From JAGLYZ01 sp049642725 (GTDB taxonomy: Bacteria > Patescibacteriota > Minisyncoccia > Minisyncoccales > JAGMDC01): a DNA stretch of 64,000 bases. The stretch is from positions 1 to 64,000 of the forward strand of contig JBARPC010000016.1 of NCBI GenBank assembly GCA_049642725.1, in the 5' to 3' direction. The notes under the pieces are model-generated. The model was given only the letters and a program-made list of their open reading frames with translations. It did not search any database and was not told where the DNA came from. Positions 32,970 to 41,748 of the stretch are shown here, piece after piece; position 1 is the first letter of the stretch, and every line of letters starts with the position of its first letter. Both the position numbers and the translations under genes were made by a program.

Positions 32970-34280
32970 TCATTTTTTCGTTATTCCTGCTTCGGATTTA
33001 GTTATTATATCTTGGTGATTGGTATTTCTAAAAGGTGAAATCACTTCATAAAAAGGAATAAAATGAATTCTTGTTTTATTAAGCTTAATCTCTTTTTTAA
33101 GCCCCAAATTGACTAAAAAAGCGTTCCGGGGTTGATATTTCAGGATAAAATTTTTTAAGGAACGGGGAACTTCCGGTTCTTTTAATTCTTGACATTTTAC
33201 TTCAATTGGGATAATTTCCTTTCCTGTATCAACTATAAAATCAACTTCGGCTCCATCTTTGGTCCGCCAAAAATGAATTCTTGACGGACTGTAATAAATT
33301 TTCTCTTTAAGAATATTAAAAATAAAATTTTCAAAAAGGAAACCAAGATTTTGCGCAATAGTTACATTGCCAAACTCTCCCAGCGAATAATTTTTTAGGC
33401 CTAAATCATTGAAATAGAAAATCGGGGTCTTGGTGATTTCCTTGCGCACATTTTTGAAATAAGGAACCAGTTTTTCTAAGATAAATGTTTTTTGCAGATA
33501 CCAAAGATAATTCTTAACTGTTTTTACTGAAATTCCCAAAGTAGAAGAAAGTTCAGAGAAATTTACTAAATTTCCTATTTGGGATGCCATTATTCTAACT
33601 AAATTGGTGAACTCTTCTGTTTTTTGAACCCCTAAAAAATAAGAAATATCCTTTTCTAAGTAGCTTTGATAAATCTCATCTATAAACTTCTTTTTTTCTT
33701 CTAACCTATCCTCTAAAACCACTCTCGGATAGCCGCCAAAATTAAGATACTCTTCAAAAAGTTCTCTTGTTTTTTCTTTGTCAATTTCAAAAAAATCAGA
33801 AAGTTTTTTTTCATATTTATAGTTGGTCCTAAAATTAACGAATTCTTCAAAAGATAAAACATTGAGATTAAAAATTCTTTTTCTGCCAACCAATGATTCC
33901 TGAATTTTTCCTTTTAACTCAACACTGCCTGAACCGGAAACAATAAATTTATAAGGAAGATCCATATCATAAATTCCTTTCAAGAAAACGCCGGCGTTTT
34001 CTTTTCTTTGAATTTCATCAATAAAAACATATCCCTTTTCCTTTCCTATTTCTAATTGAATTTTTTTTATTAGTTTTTCCTGAGAAACGACAAATTGCTT
34101 ATCTCTTTCAATATCAAGATTTAAAAAAATGGTTTTTTTTCTCTTTCCTTCCAAATGTTCTTTTAAGAAAAGCATCAGAGTAGTTTTCCCTGCTTGTCTG
34201 GGGCCAATAATAAAACTAATTTCTTTTTTAGTAAGATGTAATTTTAATTGTTCAAATAGAACTCTTTTTATTTTTTTCAT
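32970..34280 (-). CDS. AAA ATPase with DUF4143 (AAA_14 family)
   Basis: A 436-residue protein: N-terminal P-loop ATPase with Walker A GPRQAGKTTLMLFL (about residues 26-39), Walker B GYVFIDEIQRKENA and sensor FIVSGSGSVELKG, followed by a DUF4143 domain (about 290-400) with the nuclease-like ExK region (AEVDFIVDTGKEIIPIEVK). Such proteins are common and poorly understood; they are often linked to defence or mobile DNA. A diverged paralogue is at 40537-41679. A 75-bp repeat directly upstream recurs downstream of the paralogue. Confidence 0.9.
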   Translation of the reverse strand: MKKIKRVLFEQLKLHLTKKEISFIIGPRQAGKTTLMLFLKEHLEGKRKKTIFLNLDIERDKQFVVSQEKLIKKIQLEIGKEKGYVFIDEIQRKENAGVFLKGIYDMDLPYKFIVSGSGSVELKGKIQESLVGRKRIFNLNVLSFEEFVNFRTNYKYEKKLSDFFEIDKEKTRELFEEYLNFGGYPRVVLEDRLEEKKKFIDEIYQSYLEKDISYFLGVQKTEEFTNLVRIMASQIGNLVNFSELSSTLGISVKTVKNYLWYLQKTFILEKLVPYFKNVRKEITKTPIFYFNDLGLKNYSLGEFGNVTIAQNLGFLFENFIFNILKEKIYYSPSRIHFWRTKDGAEVDFIVDTGKEIIPIEVKCQELKEPEVPRSLKNFILKYQPRNAFLVNLGLKKEIKLNKTRIHFIPFYEVISPFRNTNHQDIITKSEAGITKK

Positions 34281-34281
34281 A

Positions 34282-34356
34282 TTTTATCCTATACTTCCAT
34301 TTTAGTCCGATATTTCAGGAAGTCAAGTGCTGAAATTCTCGCCACATTAGCTATTA
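34282..34356. repeat. 75-bp dispersed direct repeat, copy 1
   Basis: Matches 40427-40501 in the same orientation with four to five differences. Holds GTCCGATATTTCAGG and a hairpin ATTTCAG / CTGAAAT. It starts 2 nt before the AAA ATPase start codon. Confidence 0.9.
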
Positions 34357-34382
34357 TGCAACAACACCTTCATGCATAAATT

Positions 34383-34494
34383 ATTATTGCTTAACTCGGT
34401 TAAGTTAACTCGGTTTAGCAATGCGTTTAGTAATGCAGCGTTGTTCATCATAGCTTTCGGTTTAACCGAGTTTAGTTTAACCGAGTTTAACCGA
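34383..34494. repeat. TTAACTCGGTT repeat cluster and inverted arm
   Basis: The 336-nt gap 34281-34616 holds the 75-bp repeat, then TTAACTCGGTTAAG-TTAACTCGG (34391-34413), and 50 nt later an inverted set of AACCGAGTTTA units (34464-34494). The two halves can form a large cruciform. The same sequence recurs at 60822-60854 (inverted) and 62619-62662. No gene is seen in the gap; near 34520-34600 it resembles scrambled codons of the exonuclease gene (29600 region). Confidence 0.85.
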
Positions 34495-34616
34495 TTATTT
34501 AATATAGTCCGGTTTTAATTCTTTTAAGGTTTTTAAAAAAAACTGTCAAAAAGCCATAAACCGCATTAACCAATTCTCCTATACCACACAAAAGCTATCA
34601 GAAAACAGTTCTCTAT

Positions 34617-35966
34617 TTATGTCTTACGGAGAAGTGTTCTCCTAAATCCTATCAATAATCCAACTAAAATAATGATTCCTCCTAAAATATATAGCCAAGT
34701 TTTTAGGTTCTTAAACCAAATAATCTCTGGCGATGGCACTGCTGGCTTTTCTTTTTTTATGATAAGCTTACCAAAAATCTGTTTTAGGGTTTGATTTTTG
34801 TAATCAAGAATGGCAAAAGTTATAGGATAAAGACCAGCTTCCAGAGGCATTATTTTTGCCTCATAATAGGTTTTATCTTTGTTCACTCTTAAAAGAAACG
34901 AAAATGACTTTTTCCCCTCGCCTGCCTGACTGCCGTCAGGCAATCTGGCAGGTTTTTCTAAAGTAATCATTATTATCTTTAAAACTTCTGGAACTTTTTC
35001 ATATGGGATAGAAATGTTTATTGGCTGTTGAAGTCCGACTTCAACAGCTTCTGTTTCGGTAATAAGGAGTTTTTGGTCTTCCTGAAAAAACTCAAAATCT
35101 TCAAGGGTTAGTTTTTCAATCTCTGGAAAAATTATTTCTGGCCACACTTGACAAGCATCATCATACCAATAATAGCCGGCTTCTACACATTCTTCTTCAT
35201 CGGTTATTTCTTCAGCTGGAGGAGGCGGTGAAGGAGGAGGTTTTATTTTAAAAGGAACACCTGAAACAATTGCTCCTGAAGCATAGTTTTCTGATTCATC
35301 ATAAGCAAAGGCAGTGTAATAATATCTTTCTTCGTTAATTAAACCAGTATCAGTAAATGAATTTTCTTTGTCATTATAAACTGTAATGCCATGTTCCGGG
35401 TTAGCAGGATAAAATTCCGTGCTTCTTTTTATTTTCACTGCTTTAAAATCCCACGGATTTTGCCATTTTAAAGTTATTTGGGAATCTCCGGAAATTGCCT
35501 CAAAATTACTCACATTGGCCGGGGCAGTGGTATCTAAAATGATTGAATTAGAGACCTTTTTAGATATTCCACCATCAGAACTTCTAAATTTGGCGTAAAC
35601 TGTCTTTTTTCCATCTCCTTTGCTCAAAGTCCATTTTTTGGCAGTTTGATATGGCTCCCAGGAGATTCCCGAGAAATCAAGCCAATTACTGACTGCCATC
35701 TGAAAGGCATTTTTAGCTGAAAGAGCTAAAGTAACATCTAAAGAATTAGTATAAATATCATCATTATTAATAACTAAAGACCCTGGAATAACTTCAGGAG
35801 GAATGGGCGAAATAAAAACACCGCCGCCCGGCTCTTCCGGCGTTGGCTGTTCTGGCACAGTAGCATCTACATCAATTATTCCTTGCTCATCGGCCTGAAT
35901 AGATATTGGAAGAATAAGAATTAACCAGAATAAAAAAATACTTAAAAAAAATATCTTTTTTTGCAT
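34617..35966 (-). CDS. Exported fibronectin-type III-like surface protein with C-terminal anchor
   Basis: A 449-residue protein with a signal peptide (about residues 1-25, ending QADE), a Pro-rich spacer, an Ig-like region, an FN3-like domain (about 150-240; SQITLKWQNPWDFKAVKI and YYYTAFAYDESENYASG), a Pro-rich linker, a second extracellular region and a C-terminal transmembrane helix with a basic tail (about 425-449). Two palindromes are in frame, coding ARLPDGSQAGE (34921-34952) and VEVGLQQ (35024-35048). It is last in a run of surface genes, 28 nt after the 339-residue protein. Confidence 0.75.
   Translation of the reverse strand: MQKKIFFLSIFLFWLILILPISIQADEQGIIDVDATVPEQPTPEEPGGGVFISPIPPEVIPGSLVINNDDIYTNSLDVTLALSAKNAFQMAVSNWLDFSGISWEPYQTAKKWTLSKGDGKKTVYAKFRSSDGGISKKVSNSIILDTTAPANVSNFEAISGDSQITLKWQNPWDFKAVKIKRSTEFYPANPEHGITVYNDKENSFTDTGLINEERYYYTAFAYDESENYASGAIVSGVPFKIKPPPSPPPPAEEITDEEECVEAGYYWYDDACQVWPEIIFPEIEKLTLEDFEFFQEDQKLLITETEAVEVGLQQPINISIPYEKVPEVLKIIMITLEKPARLPDGSQAGEGKKSFSFLLRVNKDKTYYEAKIMPLEAGLYPITFAILDYKNQTLKQIFGKLIIKKEKPAVPSPEIIWFKNLKTWLYILGGIIILVGLLIGFRRTLLRKT
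34921..34952. repeat. In-frame palindrome coding LPDGSQAG
   Basis: TGCCTGAC-TGCC-GTCAGGCA with an overlapping outer pair CCTGCC/GGCAGG. GC-rich, inside the surface-protein gene. Confidence 0.85.
35024..35048. repeat. In-frame perfect palindrome coding VEVGLQQ
   Basis: GCTGTTGAAGTC, one central base, then the exact reverse complement. The core is shared with the palindrome at 52187-52215, which codes the same VEVGLQQ in an unrelated gene. Confidence 0.92.
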
Positions 35967-35994
35967 TATAAAAAATTCAATAGAGTTTTCCTAA

Positions 35995-37014
35995 TCAGTT
36001 TTTTTTAATTCCAATTTTCTGGCTGGCTTTGTTAATAATCCATCGGTTATACTTTCTGATACTAAAGATTACAAAAAACAGCAAAATCACAATTCCCGTT
36101 CCTATTACTGAAAGTAAGCGCCAGGGAAAAACCCAAAAACTTAAACTTCCTTGAGCGGTTTTTTTACTCAAACCATATTCTAAACAAAGGTCGGCTTTGT
36201 ATCTGCCAATGGCAAAATTGTCTTTTTCATATTTTAGCTTCTCAAAAAATCCTTTAGGCATCTCTTCAACTTCTCTCTTCGTCCAGCTGTTTTCAAACTT
36301 CCTTATACTCTGGGGTAAAACATTACTAACCGGCTCTTCTTTTCCATCAGGCTGAACAGCAATATTGACCAAAATTTCAGATATTTTTTTACCAAAGAGA
36401 TTCTTAATCTCAATTCTACCAGCCGGCTTTATATGAACAGTGCCTGTGTTTTCAAAGCGAACCAAAAAATCAACTGGCGGATATTCATAAAAAGATTTAC
36501 TCTCTTTTAACCTAAACTCAATTAATCTTCCTTCTTCTCTGATATCACCTTCTACTCTTAAAAGCACTAATGCTCCAATCTTACTTGCCACCCCTATAGT
36601 TTTTTCTCCTTCTTTAGTTGGCGGTAAAGAGCTTAAAAAAATAGCTGCATAATGGCCCCCGGGGTCAGCGTTTTCCGGCACCTTAATTTTAAAGTCAATG
36701 GTTTTCTTTTCTCCCGGGTCTAAAGTAACTGACTCTACAGGAAACTCAATCCAGGAAGCCAAGTTTTCTTTTTCTTTCCCAATAAGAAAAAATGGTTCAC
36801 TTTCTTCATTTTCTTTAGCCCGGAAATTTTGTGCCTCAAAATAAAAAGTATCAGTTCTCTCGGTCTCGTTAAAAATCTTTAAACCGGTAATTAAAACCTG
36901 ACCAGGAAAAGCCCCTATTTCGTAAAGAGGAGGCGAAATAGTTAAAGCAAAAACTGGCTGAGCTATTAACAGCCCTCCACTAATACAAAGTATCACCAGA
37001 ATAAATATCTTCAT
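35995..37014 (-). CDS. DUF916-like exported protein with C-terminal TM
   Basis: A 339-residue protein. Signal peptide (about residues 1-23, ending VFA), then LTISPPLYEIGAFPGQVL and GLKIFNETERTDTFYFEAQN, typical of the DUF916/WxL-binding type beta domain found in surface-protein partners of Gram-positive bacteria. VPENADPGGHYAAIF is another hallmark. C-terminal helix at about 300-322 with a basic tail. It probably tethers neighbouring exported proteins to the membrane; partner choice is inference. Confidence 0.78.
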   Translation of the reverse strand: MKIFILVILCISGGLLIAQPVFALTISPPLYEIGAFPGQVLITGLKIFNETERTDTFYFEAQNFRAKENEESEPFFLIGKEKENLASWIEFPVESVTLDPGEKKTIDFKIKVPENADPGGHYAAIFLSSLPPTKEGEKTIGVASKIGALVLLRVEGDIREEGRLIEFRLKESKSFYEYPPVDFLVRFENTGTVHIKPAGRIEIKNLFGKKISEILVNIAVQPDGKEEPVSNVLPQSIRKFENSWTKREVEEMPKGFFEKLKYEKDNFAIGRYKADLCLEYGLSKKTAQGSLSFWVFPWRLLSVIGTGIVILLFFVIFSIRKYNRWIINKASQKIGIKKN

Positions 37015-37028
37015 AAATTCACTATAAT

Positions 37029-38222
37029 TTAATACTTTCCTGTTCCGGTAAGAGTTATTACGTCAGAATAAGTGCCGGCCGCTGTAGTTGAAGAAATAGC
37101 CGCGTTCAGAGCTACATCAGCAGTGGCATCAACAACAGCAGAAGCTGAAGCAATGGTCTGGTTGGTCGTGCTAATGGCGAGATCAGTATTGGTGTCGTCG
37201 TCAAAGCCCTCGTCAATGTTCAAAGTGCCTGTAATGTCTGTCACATTCTTCACATAGAGAGCATAGCCCTCGCTGCCGCTGGAAACGGATGAGCTGGCAA
37301 CCGCGGCAATCAGCTTGGTTGGCGAGCTTGACTTGTAAAGTCCTGCTGAACCATTGCCTTCAACGCCAGTTCCATTGCCTTTGCTTCGGGCTGAAACAAT
37401 TGCGCCATTAGGAGCATTAGTAGTAATGGTGATCTCTGTCGGCTCACCATTGGACGCCGCTGAAGTAGAACCGGTCCCATCAGCAGTGGCAAAGCGCTCG
37501 GTCGTAGCGGAAAATGTGCCAAAGCCGATGTCAAGGTCATCAATAGAAAAAGTAAGCATAGCATCAACCGTAGCGCTTACCGCAACTGTAGAGTCAGAAA
37601 GGATAGACAGGGCGTAGCTTCCGCTATCAATTGAAGTGTCCACGGCACTACAGGTAGATGCAGTGGCAGTGGTATAGGATGTATCCAACCCGGTGGCGAC
37701 AGTAACCTTAATGTTATCTGCCGCGGTTGTCGCAGTCCCAAGTTTTGCGGTAGCACCGTCCGCAATCTTCACCCCATACTTGGTACTACCTGTCAGGGAC
37801 GAACCGTCATCGGCGCAGATATAAATTGTGTCATAACTTGAAGCGCCGCTCCCCGCCACACACCGCGCGACTAGTTCTGAACCAGGCAGACCAGTAGCGC
37901 TGTCCTCGGTAATAGCTGTGGCGCTTAGATCGTCGCCCGCTGTCGCGCACCACTGACCATCATGGGCATCAGGGAATTCCAGCTTAATAATCACCGCGTT
38001 ACCACCGGCACTTCCATCCTCGGTATGAGCGCTGGGAGGCGTGAAAACAATATAGTGACTCACTCCAGTATCCTTGTTCTCTTCTACATCGCTTAACCGG
38101 TCATAAATGTTAGTTAAAGCAGCAGCCCCGGAAAAATGAATTGGCGGAAACAACAGAACCGATGTCATTATCACTGTCAACAAGACAATAACCTTAACTA
38201 AAAATTTCTTTAATATTATCAT
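37029..38222 (-). CDS. Exported surface protein, paralogue of 38278-40302
   Basis: A 397-residue protein with a signal peptide (about residues 1-35). The body is rich in Ala, Ser, Thr and Gly, with few Lys, and its DNA is more GC-rich than its neighbours. The C-terminal 190 residues (starting near FSIDDLDIGFG) are homologous to the C-terminus of the next gene; both end in Gly-Lys-Tyr. A 68-bp stretch (37324-37391) is identical between the two. No anchor motif is seen, so it may bind the DUF916-like protein downstream. Function unknown; S-layer-like or adhesin-like by composition. Confidence 0.75.
   Translation of the reverse strand: MIILKKFLVKVIVLLTVIMTSVLLFPPIHFSGAAALTNIYDRLSDVEENKDTGVSHYIVFTPPSAHTEDGSAGGNAVIIKLEFPDAHDGQWCATAGDDLSATAITEDSATGLPGSELVARCVAGSGASSYDTIYICADDGSSLTGSTKYGVKIADGATAKLGTATTAADNIKVTVATGLDTSYTTATASTCSAVDTSIDSGSYALSILSDSTVAVSATVDAMLTFSIDDLDIGFGTFSATTERFATADGTGSTSAASNGEPTEITITTNAPNGAIVSARSKGNGTGVEGNGSAGLYKSSSPTKLIAAVASSSVSSGSEGYALYVKNVTDITGTLNIDEGFDDDTNTDLAISTTNQTIASASAVVDATADVALNAAISSTTAAGTYSDVITLTGTGKY
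37324..37391. repeat. 68-bp identical patch shared with 38573-38640
   Basis: Base-for-base the same as 38573-38640 within diverged paralogous genes; it codes RSKGNGTGVEGNGSAGLYKS in both. Suggests recent conversion or strong constraint. Confidence 0.9.
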
Positions 38223-38277
38223 ATTTTTTTATTCTTTAATATTTTATCATTTTAAAAGAGAATAAGCTATAATCTAT

Positions 38278-40302
38278 TTAATACTTTCCTGTTGCCACCA
38301 AAGTTAAGACATCAGAATAAGAACCGGCTTTCGTTGAAGCAGAAATAGCGGTCTTCAGAACAATATCAGCAGTATTGTTGGAACTTATCACGCCTGAAGC
38401 CGTAAGAATGGTCTGATTAGTTGCACTAATGGCAATATCATTGCTGCCATTATTATCAAATCCTGCAGCAGCAGTCAAATTACTTCCAACTTGCTTGACA
38501 TAAAGACCATAACCTTCAGTCCCGCCGGCAGTAATAGTTGAACTGGCAACTGCGGCAACCAAATGAGCAGGTGAGCTTGACTTGTAAAGTCCTGCTGAAC
38601 CATTGCCTTCAACGCCAGTTCCATTGCCTTTGCTTCGGGCAGAAACAAGTGCGCCATTAGGAGCATTGGTAGAGACGGTTATCTGAATGGGGTCAGCAGC
38701 TCCTGGTTCAGAAGCACTACCAGCTTCATTAGAAGTAGCCCAAAAATCATCTGATGTGGTCAATTCGCCAAAACCAATAGAGGTGTCAGTGATAGAAAAA
38801 GTCAAAGCAGGATTAATATAGAATTCACCTGAAATAGACGAACTGGCGGCAAAGTTATGGCTGTCGCACACAAAACCATAAAAGTTTTTATTGCCAACGC
38901 CGTCAGTATAAGCAATAGCATGAGTGGCTGAAGGATTAGAAGCGGTTAAAGATGCGCTTGCCCAGGTGCCGGAAGCGCATCCAGCAGAGCAGGAAGTCAA
39001 GCTGTCTGTTTTGCAGACAAAAAGCTTGACTGTATCAGTAGCTGTATCAATATCTGAATCCGAAGCAGTAGAAGAAAAAATCACGGTCTCACCCACATTA
39101 ACAGCAAGAACAACAAGCGGCAAATCATACTCATTGACATTACCTGAATCAATCCCAACTACATACATCTTGGTCCCGTCTGGTTTGAAGAATAGTCCGT
39201 ATGGACTTGTTTCCTCACCTCCTACATAGAAAGCTTGAAGCCATACTGCGGTTGATATGTCCCATGGAGTGTCTAAATCATACTCGTTGACATCGTCTCC
39301 ATTAGAACCCATCACATACATCTTGGTCCCGTCTGGTTTGAAGAATAGTCCCGTTGGAAATGTTTCCTCACCTCCCACATAGAATAATTGAAGCCATACT
39401 GCGGTAGATACATCCCATGGAGTGTCTAAATCATACTCGTTGACATCGTCTCCACTATAACCGATAATATACATCTTGGTCCCGTCTGGTTTGAAAAATA
39501 TCTCTGTTGGAAATGTTTCCTCACCTCCTACATAGAAAGCTTGAAGCCATTCTGCTGATGAAACATCCCAAGCCGCCCACTCTAAAATTTCAAAACCTTG
39601 TATTTTTGGTATCCATTCAATATGTTCATTAACTTCTGTTTTTGTAAAAATTCCAATTTTAATGTTTTTATGGGGCAGTTCGTTCAAGCCCTGAAATTCA
39701 GTCCATTCTGTATAGCTATGGCATTCTATTTCATCGCATTTTTCTTTTTCAATTCCATATTTGAATTTTAAAATTTTTTCTACTTCCTGATAATTATTTT
39801 TAATATCATAAAATTTAACTTCTTCAAATAAATTAGTATTTTTATAATCCTTTAAAATAAGTTCCGCCACTTTTGTATCGTCGGAAGCAATCAAGACGGA
39901 AACCAAATAAGAAGAATTTAATTTTAATTCTATCCGCCTGTCTAAATTTTTATTCTCAATAGACAGCTTCTTTTCAAAAGCGTTATATGTTTTTGTTATA
40001 TTCCCTCTTTTAATCACGCTGTTATTTGTCCTTAAATCATTTATAAACTCTCTATCTTTTATTAGGGCTATATCTTGTTTTATTTCTAATTCTTCAAGAT
40101 CAGAGTTTCCTGAATCAGTATCAGCTTGAACTTCCTGAATTAACGGCATTGGGGAAAACAAAAACACGCTGCCTACTATCTCCAAAAGCATTATCAAAAT
40201 CAACCCACCAATGGAAACCCTGTTCGAGGTACCCCGTCTCCTCCGCACCCTTCCAAAATTCAGAGCTTTTTCGCCTTTAAGATTTTTCTTATTTTTCTTC
40301 AT
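38278..40302 (-). CDS. Exported surface protein with propeller-like 51-residue repeats
   Basis: A 674-residue protein. A basic N-terminus and a helix (about residues 30-52) suggest a signal anchor. A domain of about 200 residues without clear homology follows, then three 51-residue repeats (about residues 245-395) with FFKPDGTKMY and VNEYDL, typical of a six- or seven-bladed propeller fragment. The C-terminal domain is shared with the 397-residue neighbour. The repeat also occurs in the 1012-residue protein at 41749. Likely a cell-surface adhesin or layer protein; ligand unknown. Confidence 0.78.
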   Translation of the reverse strand: MKKNKKNLKGEKALNFGRVRRRRGTSNRVSIGGLILIMLLEIVGSVFLFSPMPLIQEVQADTDSGNSDLEELEIKQDIALIKDREFINDLRTNNSVIKRGNITKTYNAFEKKLSIENKNLDRRIELKLNSSYLVSVLIASDDTKVAELILKDYKNTNLFEEVKFYDIKNNYQEVEKILKFKYGIEKEKCDEIECHSYTEWTEFQGLNELPHKNIKIGIFTKTEVNEHIEWIPKIQGFEILEWAAWDVSSAEWLQAFYVGGEETFPTEIFFKPDGTKMYIIGYSGDDVNEYDLDTPWDVSTAVWLQLFYVGGEETFPTGLFFKPDGTKMYVMGSNGDDVNEYDLDTPWDISTAVWLQAFYVGGEETSPYGLFFKPDGTKMYVVGIDSGNVNEYDLPLVVLAVNVGETVIFSSTASDSDIDTATDTVKLFVCKTDSLTSCSAGCASGTWASASLTASNPSATHAIAYTDGVGNKNFYGFVCDSHNFAASSSISGEFYINPALTFSITDTSIGFGELTTSDDFWATSNEAGSASEPGAADPIQITVSTNAPNGALVSARSKGNGTGVEGNGSAGLYKSSSPAHLVAAVASSTITAGGTEGYGLYVKQVGSNLTAAAGFDNNGSNDIAISATNQTILTASGVISSNNTADIVLKTAISASTKAGSYSDVLTLVATGKY
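39105..39590. repeat. 153-bp tandem repeats (three units)
   Basis: The marker CTTGGTCCCGTCTGG recurs at 39169, 39322 and 39475, a period of exactly 153 bp. Units are nearly the same at DNA level and stay in frame (51 residues). Confidence 0.9.
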
Positions 40303-40356
40303 ATTTGGACCCGTATAAATGTAATCTAACTTATTTTTGTACCTGTCAAATGTGAG

Positions 40357-40379
40357 GCGTAGATGTCAGGCATCTACGC
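40357..40379. repeat. Intergenic palindrome
   Basis: GCGTAGATG-TCAGG-CATCTACGC, a perfect 9-bp stem upstream of the 674-residue surface protein gene. No T run, so not a clear terminator. Confidence 0.75.
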
Positions 40380-40426
40380 TCATCTTGCTCTAATCTATTG
40401 TTAATTTATTTAAAACTTCTCTAATG

Positions 40427-40501
40427 TTTTATCCTATACTTCCGTTTTAGTCCGATATTTCAGGAAGCCAAGTGCTGAAATTCTCGCCATATTAGCTATT
40501 A
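40427..40501. repeat. 75-bp dispersed direct repeat, copy 2
   Basis: Same orientation as copy 1 at 34282-34356. Together they bracket about 6.1 kb with four surface-protein genes. This copy lies between the 3' end of the second ATPase and the surface gene. Confidence 0.9.
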
Positions 40502-40536
40502 ATTTTAGCAGAGTTACATTTCCATTATCAGGCATA

Positions 40537-41679
40537 TTATTGAATAAACTTCAGATAATTAGCTTGATGAACTACTGAAAATTCGGAATTCGGATAAGTT
40601 GTACTCCAATCAGCAGGAGGGACAACTTTATTTTGTTTCCACTTTATTTCGTAACCATATAATTTACCTCGTCTTTCTTCAATAAAATCAATTTCTTTCT
40701 TGTCGTAAGTGCGCCAGAAATAATTATTTGAAAAAACTCCTGAATACTCCTGCTTTTTTATTCTCTCCGCAATAATATAGTTTTCCCAAAGCATTCCAAT
40801 GTCATCTCTAATGCTCAAGGGATTAAAATTACTGATTAAAGCATTGCGAATGCCATTGTCATAAAAATAATAACGTGGATTTTTGCTTATCTCTTTGCGC
40901 AAATTTCTGCTGAAACCGCTAATCTTAAAAATAACAAAACTTTTCTCTAATAAATCCAGATATTTTTCTACTGTATTTTTACTCATGCTAAGTTGGGCCC
41001 CCATCTCAGTGAAAGACACTTCTTTTCCGATTTGAAAACACAACAATTGCAAAAGACGGACAATTTTGCCAGAATATTTAATTCCATTCATTTCTAAAAT
41101 ATCTTTGTATAAATAAGAACTAATTATCTCTCTCAGGTATTGCTCCTTTTCCTGATTATTATCAGCTAATACTATTTCTGGATAAGATCCATAGATAAGA
41201 CGAATTGCTAAATTTGCTTTAGTTTCAAATTTTTGTTCAATCCCGCTTATTTCCAATTGAGCCAGAGGAAAAATTCTCAAAATATGCTTTCTTCCAGTCA
41301 AGGGCTCTCCAGCGTCTTTTGCCAAATTAAAAGAAGAAGAACCAGTAGCAATTATTTTAATATTTTTCAAATGGTCAACGATAAGTTTCAAATTCAAACC
41401 GATATTATTAATTCTTTGAGCTTCATCAACTGCTAAAAGCTTATTCTCCCCAACCAAATTTTTAAGTTTGGAAATTGACTGGCTGCTTAAATACTCCTGA
41501 ATACCGACATCATCTCCACTCACAAGCAAATATCTTTCTTTAGTTTGCTCTAAAAATTTATTCAAAAGCGTGGTTTTGCCGCAACGGCGCGGACCATAAA
41601 TTATCACTGCTCTATTAGGCCGAATACTTTTCTTTAAATTTTGTAATTGTTTTTGGGGAATATAAATGTTTGTTTCCAT
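40537..41679 (-). CDS. AAA ATPase with DUF4143 (AAA_14), second copy
   Basis: A 380-residue protein with Walker A GPRRCGKTTLLNKFL (about residues 30-44), Walker B NKLLAVDEAQRINN, sensor KIIATGSSSFNLAKDAG and a C-terminal DUF4143 with nuclease-like KEIDFIEERRGKLYGYEIKW. It is clearly paralogous to 32970-34280 but only moderately similar. Set between two large exported proteins on the same strand. Confidence 0.9.
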   Translation of the reverse strand: METNIYIPQKQLQNLKKSIRPNRAVIIYGPRRCGKTTLLNKFLEQTKERYLLVSGDDVGIQEYLSSQSISKLKNLVGENKLLAVDEAQRINNIGLNLKLIVDHLKNIKIIATGSSSFNLAKDAGEPLTGRKHILRIFPLAQLEISGIEQKFETKANLAIRLIYGSYPEIVLADNNQEKEQYLREIISSYLYKDILEMNGIKYSGKIVRLLQLLCFQIGKEVSFTEMGAQLSMSKNTVEKYLDLLEKSFVIFKISGFSRNLRKEISKNPRYYFYDNGIRNALISNFNPLSIRDDIGMLWENYIIAERIKKQEYSGVFSNNYFWRTYDKKEIDFIEERRGKLYGYEIKWKQNKVVPPADWSTTYPNSEFSVVHQANYLKFIQ

Positions 41680-41748
41680 ATAAAATTTTGATATAAATTT
41701 CGGTCACTCAACTGACTGAATTTTATCAAATTCGGGCAGTTTAGTCAA

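Noticed and set aside
37310..37765. ORFs in other frames of the GC-richer surface gene
   Set aside because: They arise from low stop-codon density in the opposite strand and lack any domain.
32970..41679. Transposase or integrase explaining the 75-bp repeats
   Set aside because: The AAA/DUF4143 proteins are not transposases, and no IS, integrase or terminal inverted repeats were seen.
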